Origin: Candidatus Centipeda massiliensis
GTDB lineage: Bacteria; Bacillota; Negativicutes; Selenomonadales; Selenomonadaceae
Direction of reading: 5' to 3'
Assembly: GCF_900290285.1 (NCBI RefSeq)
Contig: NZ_LT985754.1
Span: 520,299 to 584,298 of the forward strand
Length of the DNA stretch: 64,000 nucleotides
Shown: piece after piece, positions 25,647-33,495 of the stretch
Position numbering within the stretch: position 1 is the stretch's first letter
How the letters are laid out: each line of letters starts with the position of its first letter
Translations under genes and position numbers: made by a program
Notes under the pieces: generated by a model
Told to the model about the DNA's origin: nothing
Databases searched by the model: none
Seen by the model: the letters and a program-made list of their open reading frames with translations, nothing else

Positions 25647-27389
25647 ATGGCAATATTCGGAACGCTGCGTATGAAGACGTTTGTCGCCGTCATGTTCGTC
25701 AATTTTCTCGCTATCGCGCTGATTGCGGTGTTCTTTCAGCAGCGCGCAACCTCATTTTTCGAGGAAGAGTATGCGGACTCCCTCTATGGCGGCATACACA
25801 TCGGCGGCAAGGCACTCGACGAGGGGTTTCAGACGGTCTACCGCCTTGCGCTTGAGGCAAGCTTTGACGCGCGTATACGGACACTTGCGGAGGCAGGGGA
25901 TGCGGCGGCGCTGCAGGAACTGTCACTGCTCCTGCAGCAGTACAAGGCACGGAGTCCTCTCGTCGACGCCGTCTATTGCTACCTGCCCGCGCATGGGATC
26001 CTCGTCAAGGCGAACGGCTATCGTCCGGTCGCACTTCTGCCGCCGGAAGAACGTGCTATGTGGGCGGAGACGATTGCCCGGCAGACGGGGCTGCGCCCTC
26101 TGGCGGCAGAGGATGTACTCGGCGCCGCACGAAAGAAGGTCTTTCTCTATCATGCCGCCGTCCACAGCGGAGATGCGGTGATCGCCGATCTCACATATAC
26201 CGTTAGTGAACGCGGACTATACTATGCGTATCTCGATGATTTCAGCAGGGATGCGAGCCGCGATGTCCTGCTGCTCGATGGGGCTCAGCGCATCGTGTCG
26301 GGCAGCCGTCTGCCCGATGCGGCAGAGACGGCAGAGATCGGGGCGCTCGTGCAGGATGCTCCGGCAGGACGGGGGAGCGCACGAATTGACGGTGAGCGCT
26401 GTACCATCGCGTGGGCAGAACTCCCCTTCTCCGGCATGACACTCCTGCTCGTGGAAAAACAGGATCGTCTGCTTCACCAGATCCTGCTCATGCAGCTGAT
26501 GACGGTGCTCTGTGCGCTCGTCATCGCAGCGCTTTCCGCCGTCTTTCTGTATGCGGTCTCGGCGCGCATCAGTGCGCCCGTAGAGGAACTGGCGGAGACG
26601 ATGAAGGCGGTCGGCAGAGGTGATCTCGATGTGCGCGCTGCGGTGCGCGGCAAGGATGAGATTGGCTATCTCGCCGCTGCGTTCAATCGTATGCTCTCGC
26701 ATATCGAGAGCCTTGTGGAACGGTTGGCGGGGGAGCGCGTCCAAAAGAAGGAGGCGGAGCTGAAGGCGCTGCAGTATCAGATCCGACCGCATTTCATCTA
26801 CAATACGCTGAATGCGATCCGTCTCGCGGCACTGATGCAGGGGGCGAAGAACATCGCTGCGCTCCTTGGCAGCTTCATCGAGGTACTGCGTGTGAGTACG
26901 AACCGCGAGGGCAGCTTTGCTCCGCTCCGCGATGAGATCGCGACGCTCCGCAGCTACATTGCTCTGCAGGAGTTCCGCATGATGGACGTGTTCTCCGTGA
27001 CGTTCGACCTTGCACAGGAGAGTCTCGCATGCTGTGTACCGCGTCTCATCTTGCAGCCACTCGTGGAGAACAGTATCCTGCACGCGCCGTCGGAGGAACG
27101 CCCCTCCTGCCGTATTGTCGTTCGCTCTGTGGTCGAGGGAGATGTGCTGCGCCTCACGGTGGAGGACGATGGACAGGGGATGCGTGTGGACGCGGTGGAG
27201 CGGATGGCGGGCGCAGATGCGTCTTCCCCCGGAGGCATGTCCGGCGTGGGGGTTGCAAACGTGCGCGAGCGTCTGCGTCTCTACTACGGCGAGCGCGGTA
27301 CGCTGCAATATGAGAGTGATGGCTGTTCCTATACACGCACTATTATCATGCTGCCTGTTTCGTATGATATGGACGAATACGGGAGATAG
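25647..27389 (+). CDS. Sensor histidine kinase (YesM/LytS type)
   Basis: A 580-residue membrane kinase. TM1 is at about residues 7-29. An extracytoplasmic sensor of about 240 residues follows, then TM2 at about 280-303, a HAMP linker (SARISAPVEELAETMKAVGRGDLD) and a His_kinase domain with the phospho-acceptor His382 in IRPHFIYNTLN. The ATPase domain has the N box LVENSILHAP and DDGQGM, and ends in GVGVANVRERLRLYYG. The ATG at 25647 follows AAAGGGGG. The binding protein starts 7 bases downstream and the regulator follows, forming a three-gene signalling operon next to a sugar transporter operon. Confidence 0.93.
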   Translation: MAIFGTLRMKTFVAVMFVNFLAIALIAVFFQQRATSFFEEEYADSLYGGIHIGGKALDEGFQTVYRLALEASFDARIRTLAEAGDAAALQELSLLLQQYKARSPLVDAVYCYLPAHGILVKANGYRPVALLPPEERAMWAETIARQTGLRPLAAEDVLGAARKKVFLYHAAVHSGDAVIADLTYTVSERGLYYAYLDDFSRDASRDVLLLDGAQRIVSGSRLPDAAETAEIGALVQDAPAGRGSARIDGERCTIAWAELPFSGMTLLLVEKQDRLLHQILLMQLMTVLCALVIAALSAVFLYAVSARISAPVEELAETMKAVGRGDLDVRAAVRGKDEIGYLAAAFNRMLSHIESLVERLAGERVQKKEAELKALQYQIRPHFIYNTLNAIRLAALMQGAKNIAALLGSFIEVLRVSTNREGSFAPLRDEIATLRSYIALQEFRMMDVFSVTFDLAQESLACCVPRLILQPLVENSILHAPSEERPSCRIVVRSVVEGDVLRLTVEDDGQGMRVDAVERMAGADASSPGGMSGVGVANVRERLRLYYGERGTLQYESDGCSYTRTIIMLPVSYDMDEYGR

Positions 27390-27396
27390 GAGGTGT

Positions 27397-28344
27397 ATGA
27401 TGAGCCGTTGGATTGTGCTTGGCGTTTGGGTAACCGTCGCGTTTCTTGCCGCCCTTTTCTACGGGCAGCTGAATTTCTCAGCGCGTTCTCTGCCGCAGGA
27501 GTACAAGGTGGGGGTCGTGCTCAAGGCGATGGACAGCGAGCATTGGCTTGCCGTGCGCTCGCGTATGGAAAACACCGCGCGTGAAAAGGGGATGCGGCTC
27601 ATCGTCATGGCACCCGAAAATGAAGCAGCCTACGCAGAGCAGGAGCAAATCGTACGGGATCTCCTCGCGGCGGATGTGGACGCGCTTGTCATCGCTCCCG
27701 TGGACATTGATCGAGCGGACGTGTATGTGGGGATGGCGGCGGAGAGGGCGGTGCCGCTCCTGACCATCGATGAGAAAATCACGGACGTACCCTATATTGG
27801 CTCGGACAACTACGCCATCGGGCAGATGGCTGCGGCGTACATGGTGGAACATATTCCGGAGGGGGGGACGGTCGGCATCCTTGCAGGGGTCGCGCAGCAG
27901 GACGCGCATCGACAGCGCGTCGCAGGCTTTCGGGACTATGTGCGAGAGCATGGCGGTCTGCGCCTCGTTGCAGTTACAATGGATGCAGCACAGTATCGGG
28001 AGGCGGCGCTGCAGACGGAGCGCATGATCGAGGAGCATCCGGATCTCGCTGGACTGTTTGTCACGAGCGCGATCATGTCGCTCGGCGCGGTCGATACGCT
28101 CTCCGCGCACGCGGCACATCCCGTCCTCGTCGGCGTGGACACGCAGAACGATGCGCTGCGCGCGCTCCGCGACGGGCGTATGGATGCCATCATCTCTCAG
28201 GACGGAAACGATACGGGGCGCGCGGCGATTGAGGCGGTGTCCGATGCCCTTGCAGGGCGCACGATCCCTGCCAACAGTTATATTACAAATGCGCTCATCA
28301 CGGCGGCGAATGCACAGGACTATCTGCTGCAGGAGGACTTCTGA
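27397..28344 (+). CDS. Membrane-anchored sugar-binding protein of a three-component system
   Basis: A 315-residue periplasmic-binding-protein-like domain (ribose/xylose type, Peripla_BP_4) behind a single N-terminal membrane segment (WIVLGVWVTVAFLAALFYG). There is no lipobox cysteine, so it should stay anchored. The fold is recognisable from YKVGVVLKAMDSEHW, ALVIAPVDID, VPLLTIDEKI and VGVDTQNDALRALRDGRMDAIISQD. No ABC transporter permease or ATPase is nearby; it lies between kinase and regulator, as in XylFII-LytS-YesN-type systems, where the binding protein presents the sugar to the kinase. AGGAGG overlaps the kinase stop. Confidence 0.88.
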   Translation: MMSRWIVLGVWVTVAFLAALFYGQLNFSARSLPQEYKVGVVLKAMDSEHWLAVRSRMENTAREKGMRLIVMAPENEAAYAEQEQIVRDLLAADVDALVIAPVDIDRADVYVGMAAERAVPLLTIDEKITDVPYIGSDNYAIGQMAAAYMVEHIPEGGTVGILAGVAQQDAHRQRVAGFRDYVREHGGLRLVAVTMDAAQYREAALQTERMIEEHPDLAGLFVTSAIMSLGAVDTLSAHAAHPVLVGVDTQNDALRALRDGRMDAIISQDGNDTGRAAIEAVSDALAGRTIPANSYITNALITAANAQDYLLQEDF

Positions 28345-29879
28345 TGAAAAAGATCGTGATTGCGGATGATGATTTCCTCGTACGAACCTACTTGAAGCAG
28401 ATGCTTCCATGGGAGGAGATGGGCTTTGTCGTTGCCGGCGACGCGAGGAATGGCAAGGAGGCGCTGACTCTTGTGCAGCAGGAGCAGCCAACCCTCCTCA
28501 TCACGGATATATGTATGCCTGTGATGAACGGCATCGACCTCATCAAAGCGCTCAAGGCGGCGGGCAGTCCTGTCCATATTCTCGTACTGAGCTGTCATGA
28601 TGATTTTGCCTATGTGAAGGAGGCGATGCAGCTCGGCACCGACGACTACATCCTCAAGACAGATCTGACACCGGAGAAGATGGAGGAGTTCCTAAGCCGC
28701 TGCGTGCAGGCAAGTGAGGGAGAAGTGTCGGAGACGCTCGGCACGGACGATCTCGTACGCATTGGACGCGGGAAGCTGCGGCAGGACTTCTTTGCCGCCT
28801 TTACACGCGGTGTGGGGGAAGATGAATTGCGTGCGCTGGCGCGTGCGGGCGGGATCGATCCGGAGATTCAGCTCGCAGGGGCGATGCTCATTCACATACG
28901 GGACTGGGGACGGCGCCGGCAGGAACTTTCGTCGGACGGATTCGCGTCATTTTGCCGTGCGTTTCACGATCTGTGCCGTGATCTGTGCGGCCGGGACGGA
29001 ACGGTGCTGCGCATGGAACTCTTTCAGCCCGTCGAGGAGGCGGCAGACTGGGGGCTGCTTGCGGACTACACGCTACGCGGCGGCTCCGCGCACGCCGATC
29101 GGGCGCTCCAAGAGATGGCGGCAAAGCTGCGGCACATGATGGAACGCTATCTCGGTGTGGAGACGATCATCGTCACAGCTGCACCCGTACGCAGCTTCAT
29201 GGCACTGCAGGATGTATGGCAGCGCCTCTATGCGGAGCGCGATGCACTCTTTTATGAAGCGCCCGGCTGTATTTCGGCACAGACGTTGGTGCCGACGGGG
29301 GCGGTCGGGGCGGTGCACGAGGATGCGCTTACACGTCTTGTGCAGGCGGTGCAGGAAGGCAGTGCGGAGGAGATTCGGGCAGAGGAGGAGGCTTTTTTTA
29401 CCCTTCTTCAAGTGCAGCGGATCGCGCCGCAGGAACTTGAGCGCCTGCTTCGGGAACGACTGGCGGGCTGGGAGGGTGGAGCGTTCGAGATGTCCGTGCA
29501 GCTCCGTGCGGTACTCGGCGCGTGGCTCACGAAGAAGGGAGCGGAACATCGGCTCCCGCATCCTGCGATCCGCAGTGCTCTGCGCTATATGGAGGAACAC
29601 TGCCATGAGGAGCTTTCTCAAACGGAGGTTGCCGATCATGTACACCTGAATGCGGCGTATTTCTCGACGCTCTTCAAGAAAATGACGGGGATCAGCTTCA
29701 GCGAGCATCTTGCACGTCTGCGCATCGGACGTGTGCAGCAGCGGCTGCGCGCCGAGGACGGGCGCATCAAGGACATCGCCGAGGCGGATGGCTTCGCGGA
29801 CTATCAGTATTTCTGCAAGCTCTTTAAGCGTATTGTCGGCATCAGTCCGGGGAGCTATCGGCAGCGGCCGAACGCATGA
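28344..29879 (+). CDS. Response regulator, AraC/YesN type
   Basis: A 511-residue regulator. The receiver domain is at residues 1-120 with the acidic pair in IADDDF, the phospho-acceptor Asp55 in LLITDICMP and Lys near DDYILKTDL. A long middle region (about 130-400) has no named motif. The C terminus has two AraC helix-turn-helix units (LSQTEVADHVHLNAAYFSTLFKK; DIAEADGFADYQYFCKLFKR). Its start overlaps the binding protein stop by 1 base (TGATG). It probably activates the adjacent iolG-hyi-GPH operon or a distant transporter. Confidence 0.92.
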   Translation: MKKIVIADDDFLVRTYLKQMLPWEEMGFVVAGDARNGKEALTLVQQEQPTLLITDICMPVMNGIDLIKALKAAGSPVHILVLSCHDDFAYVKEAMQLGTDDYILKTDLTPEKMEEFLSRCVQASEGEVSETLGTDDLVRIGRGKLRQDFFAAFTRGVGEDELRALARAGGIDPEIQLAGAMLIHIRDWGRRRQELSSDGFASFCRAFHDLCRDLCGRDGTVLRMELFQPVEEAADWGLLADYTLRGGSAHADRALQEMAAKLRHMMERYLGVETIIVTAAPVRSFMALQDVWQRLYAERDALFYEAPGCISAQTLVPTGAVGAVHEDALTRLVQAVQEGSAEEIRAEEEAFFTLLQVQRIAPQELERLLRERLAGWEGGAFEMSVQLRAVLGAWLTKKGAEHRLPHPAIRSALRYMEEHCHEELSQTEVADHVHLNAAYFSTLFKKMTGISFSEHLARLRIGRVQQRLRAEDGRIKDIAEADGFADYQYFCKLFKRIVGISPGSYRQRPNA

Positions 29880-29932
29880 AAAAGTTCCCCGTCTTGCGGA
29901 ATATATCCGCAGTGCGGGGAACTTTCTGTTTC
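29880..29932 (+). terminator. Terminator of the three-component operon
   Basis: AAAGTTCCCC / GGGGAACTTT with an inner stem TGCGGA/TCCGCA; ends in TTTCTGTTTCTG. Confidence 0.7.
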
Positions 29933-29941
29933 TGAGGGTTA

Positions 29942-30097
29942 GGAAACCACTGATAATTCAGCTTACGTCCCTTAGTGCATCTTTTTCCCGCACTTCGGCG
30001 GAAAATCCTCCACAGAGCATCGCTCTGCGCCCGGTTTTCCACCTTGTTCGAATAAAAAATCTACACCAATCGGAGAGGCTGCTTTCTCAGCGCTTCC
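29942..30097. mobile_element. Family A MITE-like element, copy A1
   Basis: About 156 bp with imperfect terminal inverted repeats: GGAAACCACTGATAATTCAGC on the left and, on the complementary strand at the right, GGAAGCGCTGAGAAAGCAGC. Internal blocks shared with A2 and A3 include CTTAGTGCATCTTTTT, ATCCTCCACAGAGC and AAAAATCTACACCAATC. It has no coding capacity. Its right end lies one base from the stop codon of the kinase-like gene at 30099. Confidence 0.8.
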
Positions 30098-30098
30098 T

Positions 30099-30698
30099 TT
30101 ACTCTCCTTGACAGAATTCGACGTAGCTGAGGATGAGGTCGGCGGCCTTCTCCAGCGGCACGCGGCTCGTGTTGATCGTGAGGTCGAAGTTCAACGGATC
30201 GCCCCACGTCTTGCCCGTGTAGAAGGAGTAGTAGTTCTTGCGTTTGTTTTCGATCTCGTTGAGCTGTTTGAGGCTCATGCCGCCGTAGTGGGTCTGCGCA
30301 CGCCTTGTGCGGAACTCATCGTCGGCACAGATGAAGAAGGAGTAGACGTCGGGCTGTCCCGCGAGGACAACATCGGCGCAGCGGCCAAGGAAAACAGCAC
30401 CCTCACCCTTTGCCGCGATGGCGCGGATGATCTTGCCCTGCTCAATGTAGAGCTGGTTGTATGCGGGCACGCGGTCGAACGACGCTGTGCTGATCGCACC
30501 GAGACTAGCTTCTGGCACCGAGTAGGAACGGTTGATGACCTCCTCGATCTGGTCGCCGGCACCAAGGCTCTCCGCAGCCATGGCGACGACCGTCTGGTCA
30601 TAGCGCTTGACGCCCATCTTCTCCGCGAGGAGACGTGAGATCTGACGGCCGCCGCTGCCGAACTGGCGGCTGATGGTGATAACGGTGTTTTTTCTCAT
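30099..30698 (-). CDS. Cytidylate kinase-like protein, copy 2
   Basis: A 199-residue paralogue of the protein at 18892, with the same ISRQFGSGGRQISRLLAEKMG nucleotide-binding-like start, VFLGRCADVVLAG and LTINTSRVPLEKAADLI. The ATG at 30698 follows AAGGAGG on the minus strand, and a TATAAT box is at 30719-30724; the longer frame to 30749 runs through both. Unlike copy 1 it stands alone, convergent with the three-component operon. The substrate is unknown. Confidence 0.85.
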   Translation of the reverse strand: MRKNTVITISRQFGSGGRQISRLLAEKMGVKRYDQTVVAMAAESLGAGDQIEEVINRSYSVPEASLGAISTASFDRVPAYNQLYIEQGKIIRAIAAKGEGAVFLGRCADVVLAGQPDVYSFFICADDEFRTRRAQTHYGGMSLKQLNEIENKRKNYYSFYTGKTWGDPLNFDLTINTSRVPLEKAADLILSYVEFCQGE

Positions 30699-30856
30699 GT
30701 GTATTACCTCCTTCTGCTCATTATACCGCATTCTTTGGGTCGCGCGCAATCAGATCACGCATAATTGTCGGATAAAATTTGTCGACATCCTCGCGGCGGG
30801 GCAGTACACGATGCAGGGGGAGACGCTGCACTCCCATCGCATCGACCGTATCCTGA

Positions 30857-30928
30857 CGGCGCCAGTCTAAGCGACTCCTGCAGGCGACGGAGGACTCCAT
30901 CGAGGCGATCGCGGATGCCTGCGGTTTT
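30857..30928 (+). pseudogene. Remnant of an AraC-type regulator cut by a MITE
   Basis: The frame RRQSKRLLQATEDSIEAIADACGF is a clear match to the second helix-turn-helix of AraC/YesN regulators, but there is no start or upstream domain. The frame stops where the family A element begins (30931). Just after that element (31092 onward) comes TATTTT followed, one base out of frame, by KLIRTGSH, which could be the interrupted YFxKLFxRxxG continuation. The 5' two thirds of the gene are gone. The upstream frame 30760-30870 shows nothing recognisable. Confidence 0.5.
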
Positions 30929-30930
30929 AA

Positions 30931-31089
30931 GGAAGCACTGATAAATTCAGCCCCGTCATCTTAGCGCATCTTTTTTGCCCGCACTGTGCCCTAGAATCCT
31001 CCACATAGCCCTTGCAGCGTTAGGTTTGCCTCCTTGTTCGGACGAAAAATCTACGCCAATCTAACGGACTTCATTTTATCAGCGATTCC
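30931..31089. mobile_element. Family A MITE-like element, copy A2
   Basis: About 159 bp, GGAAGCACTGATAAATTCAG on the left and the complement of GGAATCGCTGATAAAATGAAG on the right. Internal blocks ATCCTCCACATAGC and AAAAATCTACGCCAATC match A1 and A3. It lies within the AraC remnant. Confidence 0.85.
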
Positions 31090-31146
31090 CTTATTTTGAA
31101 ACTGATTCGGACGGGATCGCACAGCGACCTCTTTTGAAAGACGCAC

Positions 31147-31183
31147 AAAAAGACACGACAGATGTGTTTCTGCCGTGCCGTTT
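31147..31183 (-). terminator. Terminator of the 31197 oxidoreductase gene
   Basis: On the minus strand ACGGCACGGCAG pairs with CTGTCGTGTC and is followed by TTTTTG, shortly after the stop codon. Confidence 0.75.
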
Positions 31184-31196
31184 TTATGCGTACTTT

Positions 31197-32207
31197 TTAG
31201 TTGTAGAAATCAGGTTTTTCCTGTGCGGGCTTGATCTCCTCGATCGCGCCGCTCTTCTGCGCGCGGACGAGGGCATCCGCCGTGATAGCGGCGAGGTAGC
31301 CGTCCCATGCGGTAGGCCCGTTGATGACGCCGGCGGCGGCATCGTTCACCCAGCCCTGCACCTCGGCGTCGTAGGCGTCGTGGAAGCGGACGAAGCAGTC
31401 GGTGTCGATCGTGGTCGCGACCTTTGCACCCTTGCGCACATCGGGGTAGGAGGGCTGCGCCATCTTGAGCGCGCCGTCCTCGCAGACGACTTCGCAGTTG
31501 ATGTCATAGCCGAACTTGCAGTTGACGAAGACCTCATCGTCGACGCAGATACCGCTCTTTGTGCGCAGGAGCATGATCTGCGGATCCTTCAGATGTGCCG
31601 CTGCCGCGCCCGTGACGCGCGGGAAAAGCACCTGTGCGGAGACGAAGTCGTCGTCGACGAGCCAGTGAATGACGTCGATCTCGTGAATCGCCGTGTCGTG
31701 CACCGCCATCTCGGTGGTGTAGCTGTCGGGCACGAGCGGGTTGCGGTGCGTGCAGTGGACGATGAGCGGCGCGCCGTACTCGCCGGACTTGATGGCTTCC
31801 TTGATCTGCAGATAGCCCTTGTCATAGCGGCGCATAAAGCCGAGCTGGATGAGGTGCTTGCCGCTCTTTACCTCTGCGTTGATCACTTCGAGGCAGTCCT
31901 CTGCGGTCGTGCAGAGGGGCTTCTCACAGAAGATGCGCTTGCCCGCGCGGATGGCGGAGAGCAGTGCGTCCTTATGCGCAAAGCCCGGAGTGACGATGAA
32001 GACGGCGTCGACATCGGGGCAGTTGATGAGGTCGTCCGCATTCTTGAACTTCTTGCAGCCGGAACCCGCAATCGCTGCGCCCTGATCGAGCAGCTGATCC
32101 ACCATGTCGGCGACGGCGGTGACGGTCGCACCCTGTGTGCGCTCCGTGAGGCGTTTGATGTGGTCGCGGCCCATGCCGCCGCAGCCGATGACTCCAACTT
32201 TCAACAT
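31197..32207 (-). CDS. Gfo/Idh/MocA oxidoreductase, inositol dehydrogenase-like
   Basis: A 336-residue NAD(P)-dependent dehydrogenase. The nucleotide motif is VGVIGCGGMGRDH, the catalytic lysine is Lys96 in CEKPL, and Asp171/His175 lie in VHDTAIHEIDVIHW. The ATG at 32207 follows GAGGAGG; the longer frame (to 32306) reads into a repeat element. It is more diverged from true IolG than the copies at 22324 and 43474, so the substrate may be a different inositol isomer or sugar. It lies downstream of a TIM-barrel gene with a family B element between them. Confidence 0.85.
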   Translation of the reverse strand: MLKVGVIGCGGMGRDHIKRLTERTQGATVTAVADMVDQLLDQGAAIAGSGCKKFKNADDLINCPDVDAVFIVTPGFAHKDALLSAIRAGKRIFCEKPLCTTAEDCLEVINAEVKSGKHLIQLGFMRRYDKGYLQIKEAIKSGEYGAPLIVHCTHRNPLVPDSYTTEMAVHDTAIHEIDVIHWLVDDDFVSAQVLFPRVTGAAAAHLKDPQIMLLRTKSGICVDDEVFVNCKFGYDINCEVVCEDGALKMAQPSYPDVRKGAKVATTIDTDCFVRFHDAYDAEVQGWVNDAAAGVINGPTAWDGYLAAITADALVRAQKSGAIEEIKPAQEKPDFYN

Positions 32208-32236
32208 AGGTAGTTCCTCCTCGTTTGTTCTCTGGA

Positions 32237-32442
32237 ACATGTTACGGAATCTTTCAAGTGTGAGCCCCACGCAGAACCCTCGTTGCGCAAGCGGTCGTGT
32301 GCTCATCCGCCTAAATACCTGCGGATTCCAAACGCGCTTCGCTTGGACGATTAAAATCCGCAGGGGGCGGGTCGCACACTCTTCGCCGCCTGCTCCACTA
32401 GGGTTTGCTTAGGGGCATCACATGTCTGCCCCATAACATTCA
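32237..32442. mobile_element. Family B repeat element, copy B1
   Basis: About 205 bp bounded by ACATGTTACGGA and the inverted end CCATAACATT. The block at 32386-32420, read on the minus strand, begins GTGATGCCCCTAAGCAAACC and matches B2 at 46056-46090 with few differences. A GGATT-type inner inverted repeat (GCGGATTCC / AATCCGC) lies in the middle. It has no coding capacity and separates two minus-strand genes. Confidence 0.65.
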
Positions 32443-32456
32443 TAGAACCCTTTTTG

Positions 32457-33290
32457 TCAGAAATTGCGCTTGATAACAGCGTCGACCTTTTCCTTGCCGA
32501 TGCGGTAGACATCCTCGGGATCCATCCGGTAGTATTCGGGACGGAAGAGTTCGAGCGATACGGCATCCGCCGCCCAGCCGATCTTCTTGAGCGTCTGGAG
32601 GATGTCGTCGAGCGGGATGCAGCCCGTGCCCGGCCAGACGCGATCCTCGTCGAGCAGGGAGCCGATGGGGAAGTCCTCCGTGTCGTTCAGATGGACGATG
32701 AAGATCTTCTTGCCATCTGCCTGCGCGAGATCCTCAAGGCGCGAACCCATGCCGTAGAAATGGAAGCAGTCGACCGTAAGACCTACGTTGTCCCTGTCCA
32801 CATCCTGAATGATCTTGTACGCCTGTGCAAAGGTGTTGATGGATGCCGCAGGATGGCCGAGGAACTCGACCGAGATGCGCATGCCGTACTCTGCCGCAAT
32901 CGCGCCCATCTCCTTGAGACATTTGACGGCGGAATCGTGGATCTCCTGCATTGTGACCTTCTTCAGCTCGACGGTCGGCACCGTGATGACCGTCGAGCAG
33001 CCGATCACCTTGCCCCACTCGCACATCTGGCGCAGCTCGTCGAGTACCTTTGCGTAGTCCTCGGGACTGCGGTTGTTGAAGAAGCACAGGGTGTTGAAGG
33101 CAAGCGGCTCGAGCTTGTGCCTCTTGAGGTCGGCGGCAAGATCCTCGATCGTGTGGTTCTTGAGATAGTTCGGGATGCCGTCCATCGTGCGCGGTTCGAT
33201 CATGTCGAATCCGTACTTTTCGCAGAGTTCCATGTCTTTCGCGAGACTGGATTTCTCCAGGCAGGTCGCCTGATTCATGCTGATCTTCAT
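32457..33290 (-). CDS. TIM-barrel sugar isomerase/epimerase
   Basis: A 277-residue protein of the xylose-isomerase-like TIM-barrel family. Likely metal/catalytic residues lie in SVEFLGH (Glu), LTVDCFHFYG (Asp, His), IVHLNDTED (His/Asp) and SLELFRPEY (Glu). The ATG at 33290 follows AAGGAG on the minus strand; the longer frame has none. It precedes a Gfo/Idh/MocA dehydrogenase in the same direction, a pair typical of inositol-isomer and sugar-acid pathways (IolH/IolI/IolE-like). An operator-like motif shared with 39376 lies 40-70 bases upstream. Confidence 0.85.
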   Translation of the reverse strand: MKISMNQATCLEKSSLAKDMELCEKYGFDMIEPRTMDGIPNYLKNHTIEDLAADLKRHKLEPLAFNTLCFFNNRSPEDYAKVLDELRQMCEWGKVIGCSTVITVPTVELKKVTMQEIHDSAVKCLKEMGAIAAEYGMRISVEFLGHPAASINTFAQAYKIIQDVDRDNVGLTVDCFHFYGMGSRLEDLAQADGKKIFIVHLNDTEDFPIGSLLDEDRVWPGTGCIPLDDILQTLKKIGWAADAVSLELFRPEYYRMDPEDVYRIGKEKVDAVIKRNF

Positions 33291-33326
33291 AGTCTGTGCT
33301 CCTTTTTTCAGATGATGAAAACCAAT

Positions 33327-33357
33327 GATAAGCTGTCCACTTCTTATCGTGATTCTA
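33327..33357. promoter_or_regulatory. Candidate operator shared with 39376-39408
   Basis: Contains TGTCCACTTCTTATCGTGAT, closely matched by TGTCCACCTCTATATCATGA at 39384. Here GATAAG and CTTATC also form an inverted repeat around it. Both copies sit 30-70 bp in front of TIM-barrel isomerase genes, but in opposite orientation relative to the gene. Confidence 0.4.
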
Positions 33358-33410
33358 TTGTAGTGCAGGTGCGGCATTCGCGCTTTCCCGTTTCTGTCTG
33401 TTTTTTCGCA

Positions 33411-33444
33411 AAAAAAAGAGTGCAAGCCATGGAACTTGCACTTT
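33411..33444 (-). terminator. Terminator of the AraC gene at 33496
   Basis: On the minus strand AAAAGTGCAAG pairs with CTTGCACTCTTTT around an 8-base loop, and ends in a long T run. Confidence 0.85.
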
Positions 33445-33495
33445 TCTGCAAAAGGGGAGGCTGCAAGGGACGTTCCGTGTGCCGCTTTCGGCACA

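Noticed and set aside
27397-28344. Binding protein as part of an ABC sugar importer
   Set aside because: No permease or ATPase genes occur nearby, and the protein lacks a lipobox; its position between kinase and regulator fits sensing.
31134-32213. Plus-strand frame of 359 codons
   Set aside because: Antisense shadow of the Gfo/Idh/MocA gene at 31197, whose catalytic motifs and ribosome binding site are clear on the minus strand.
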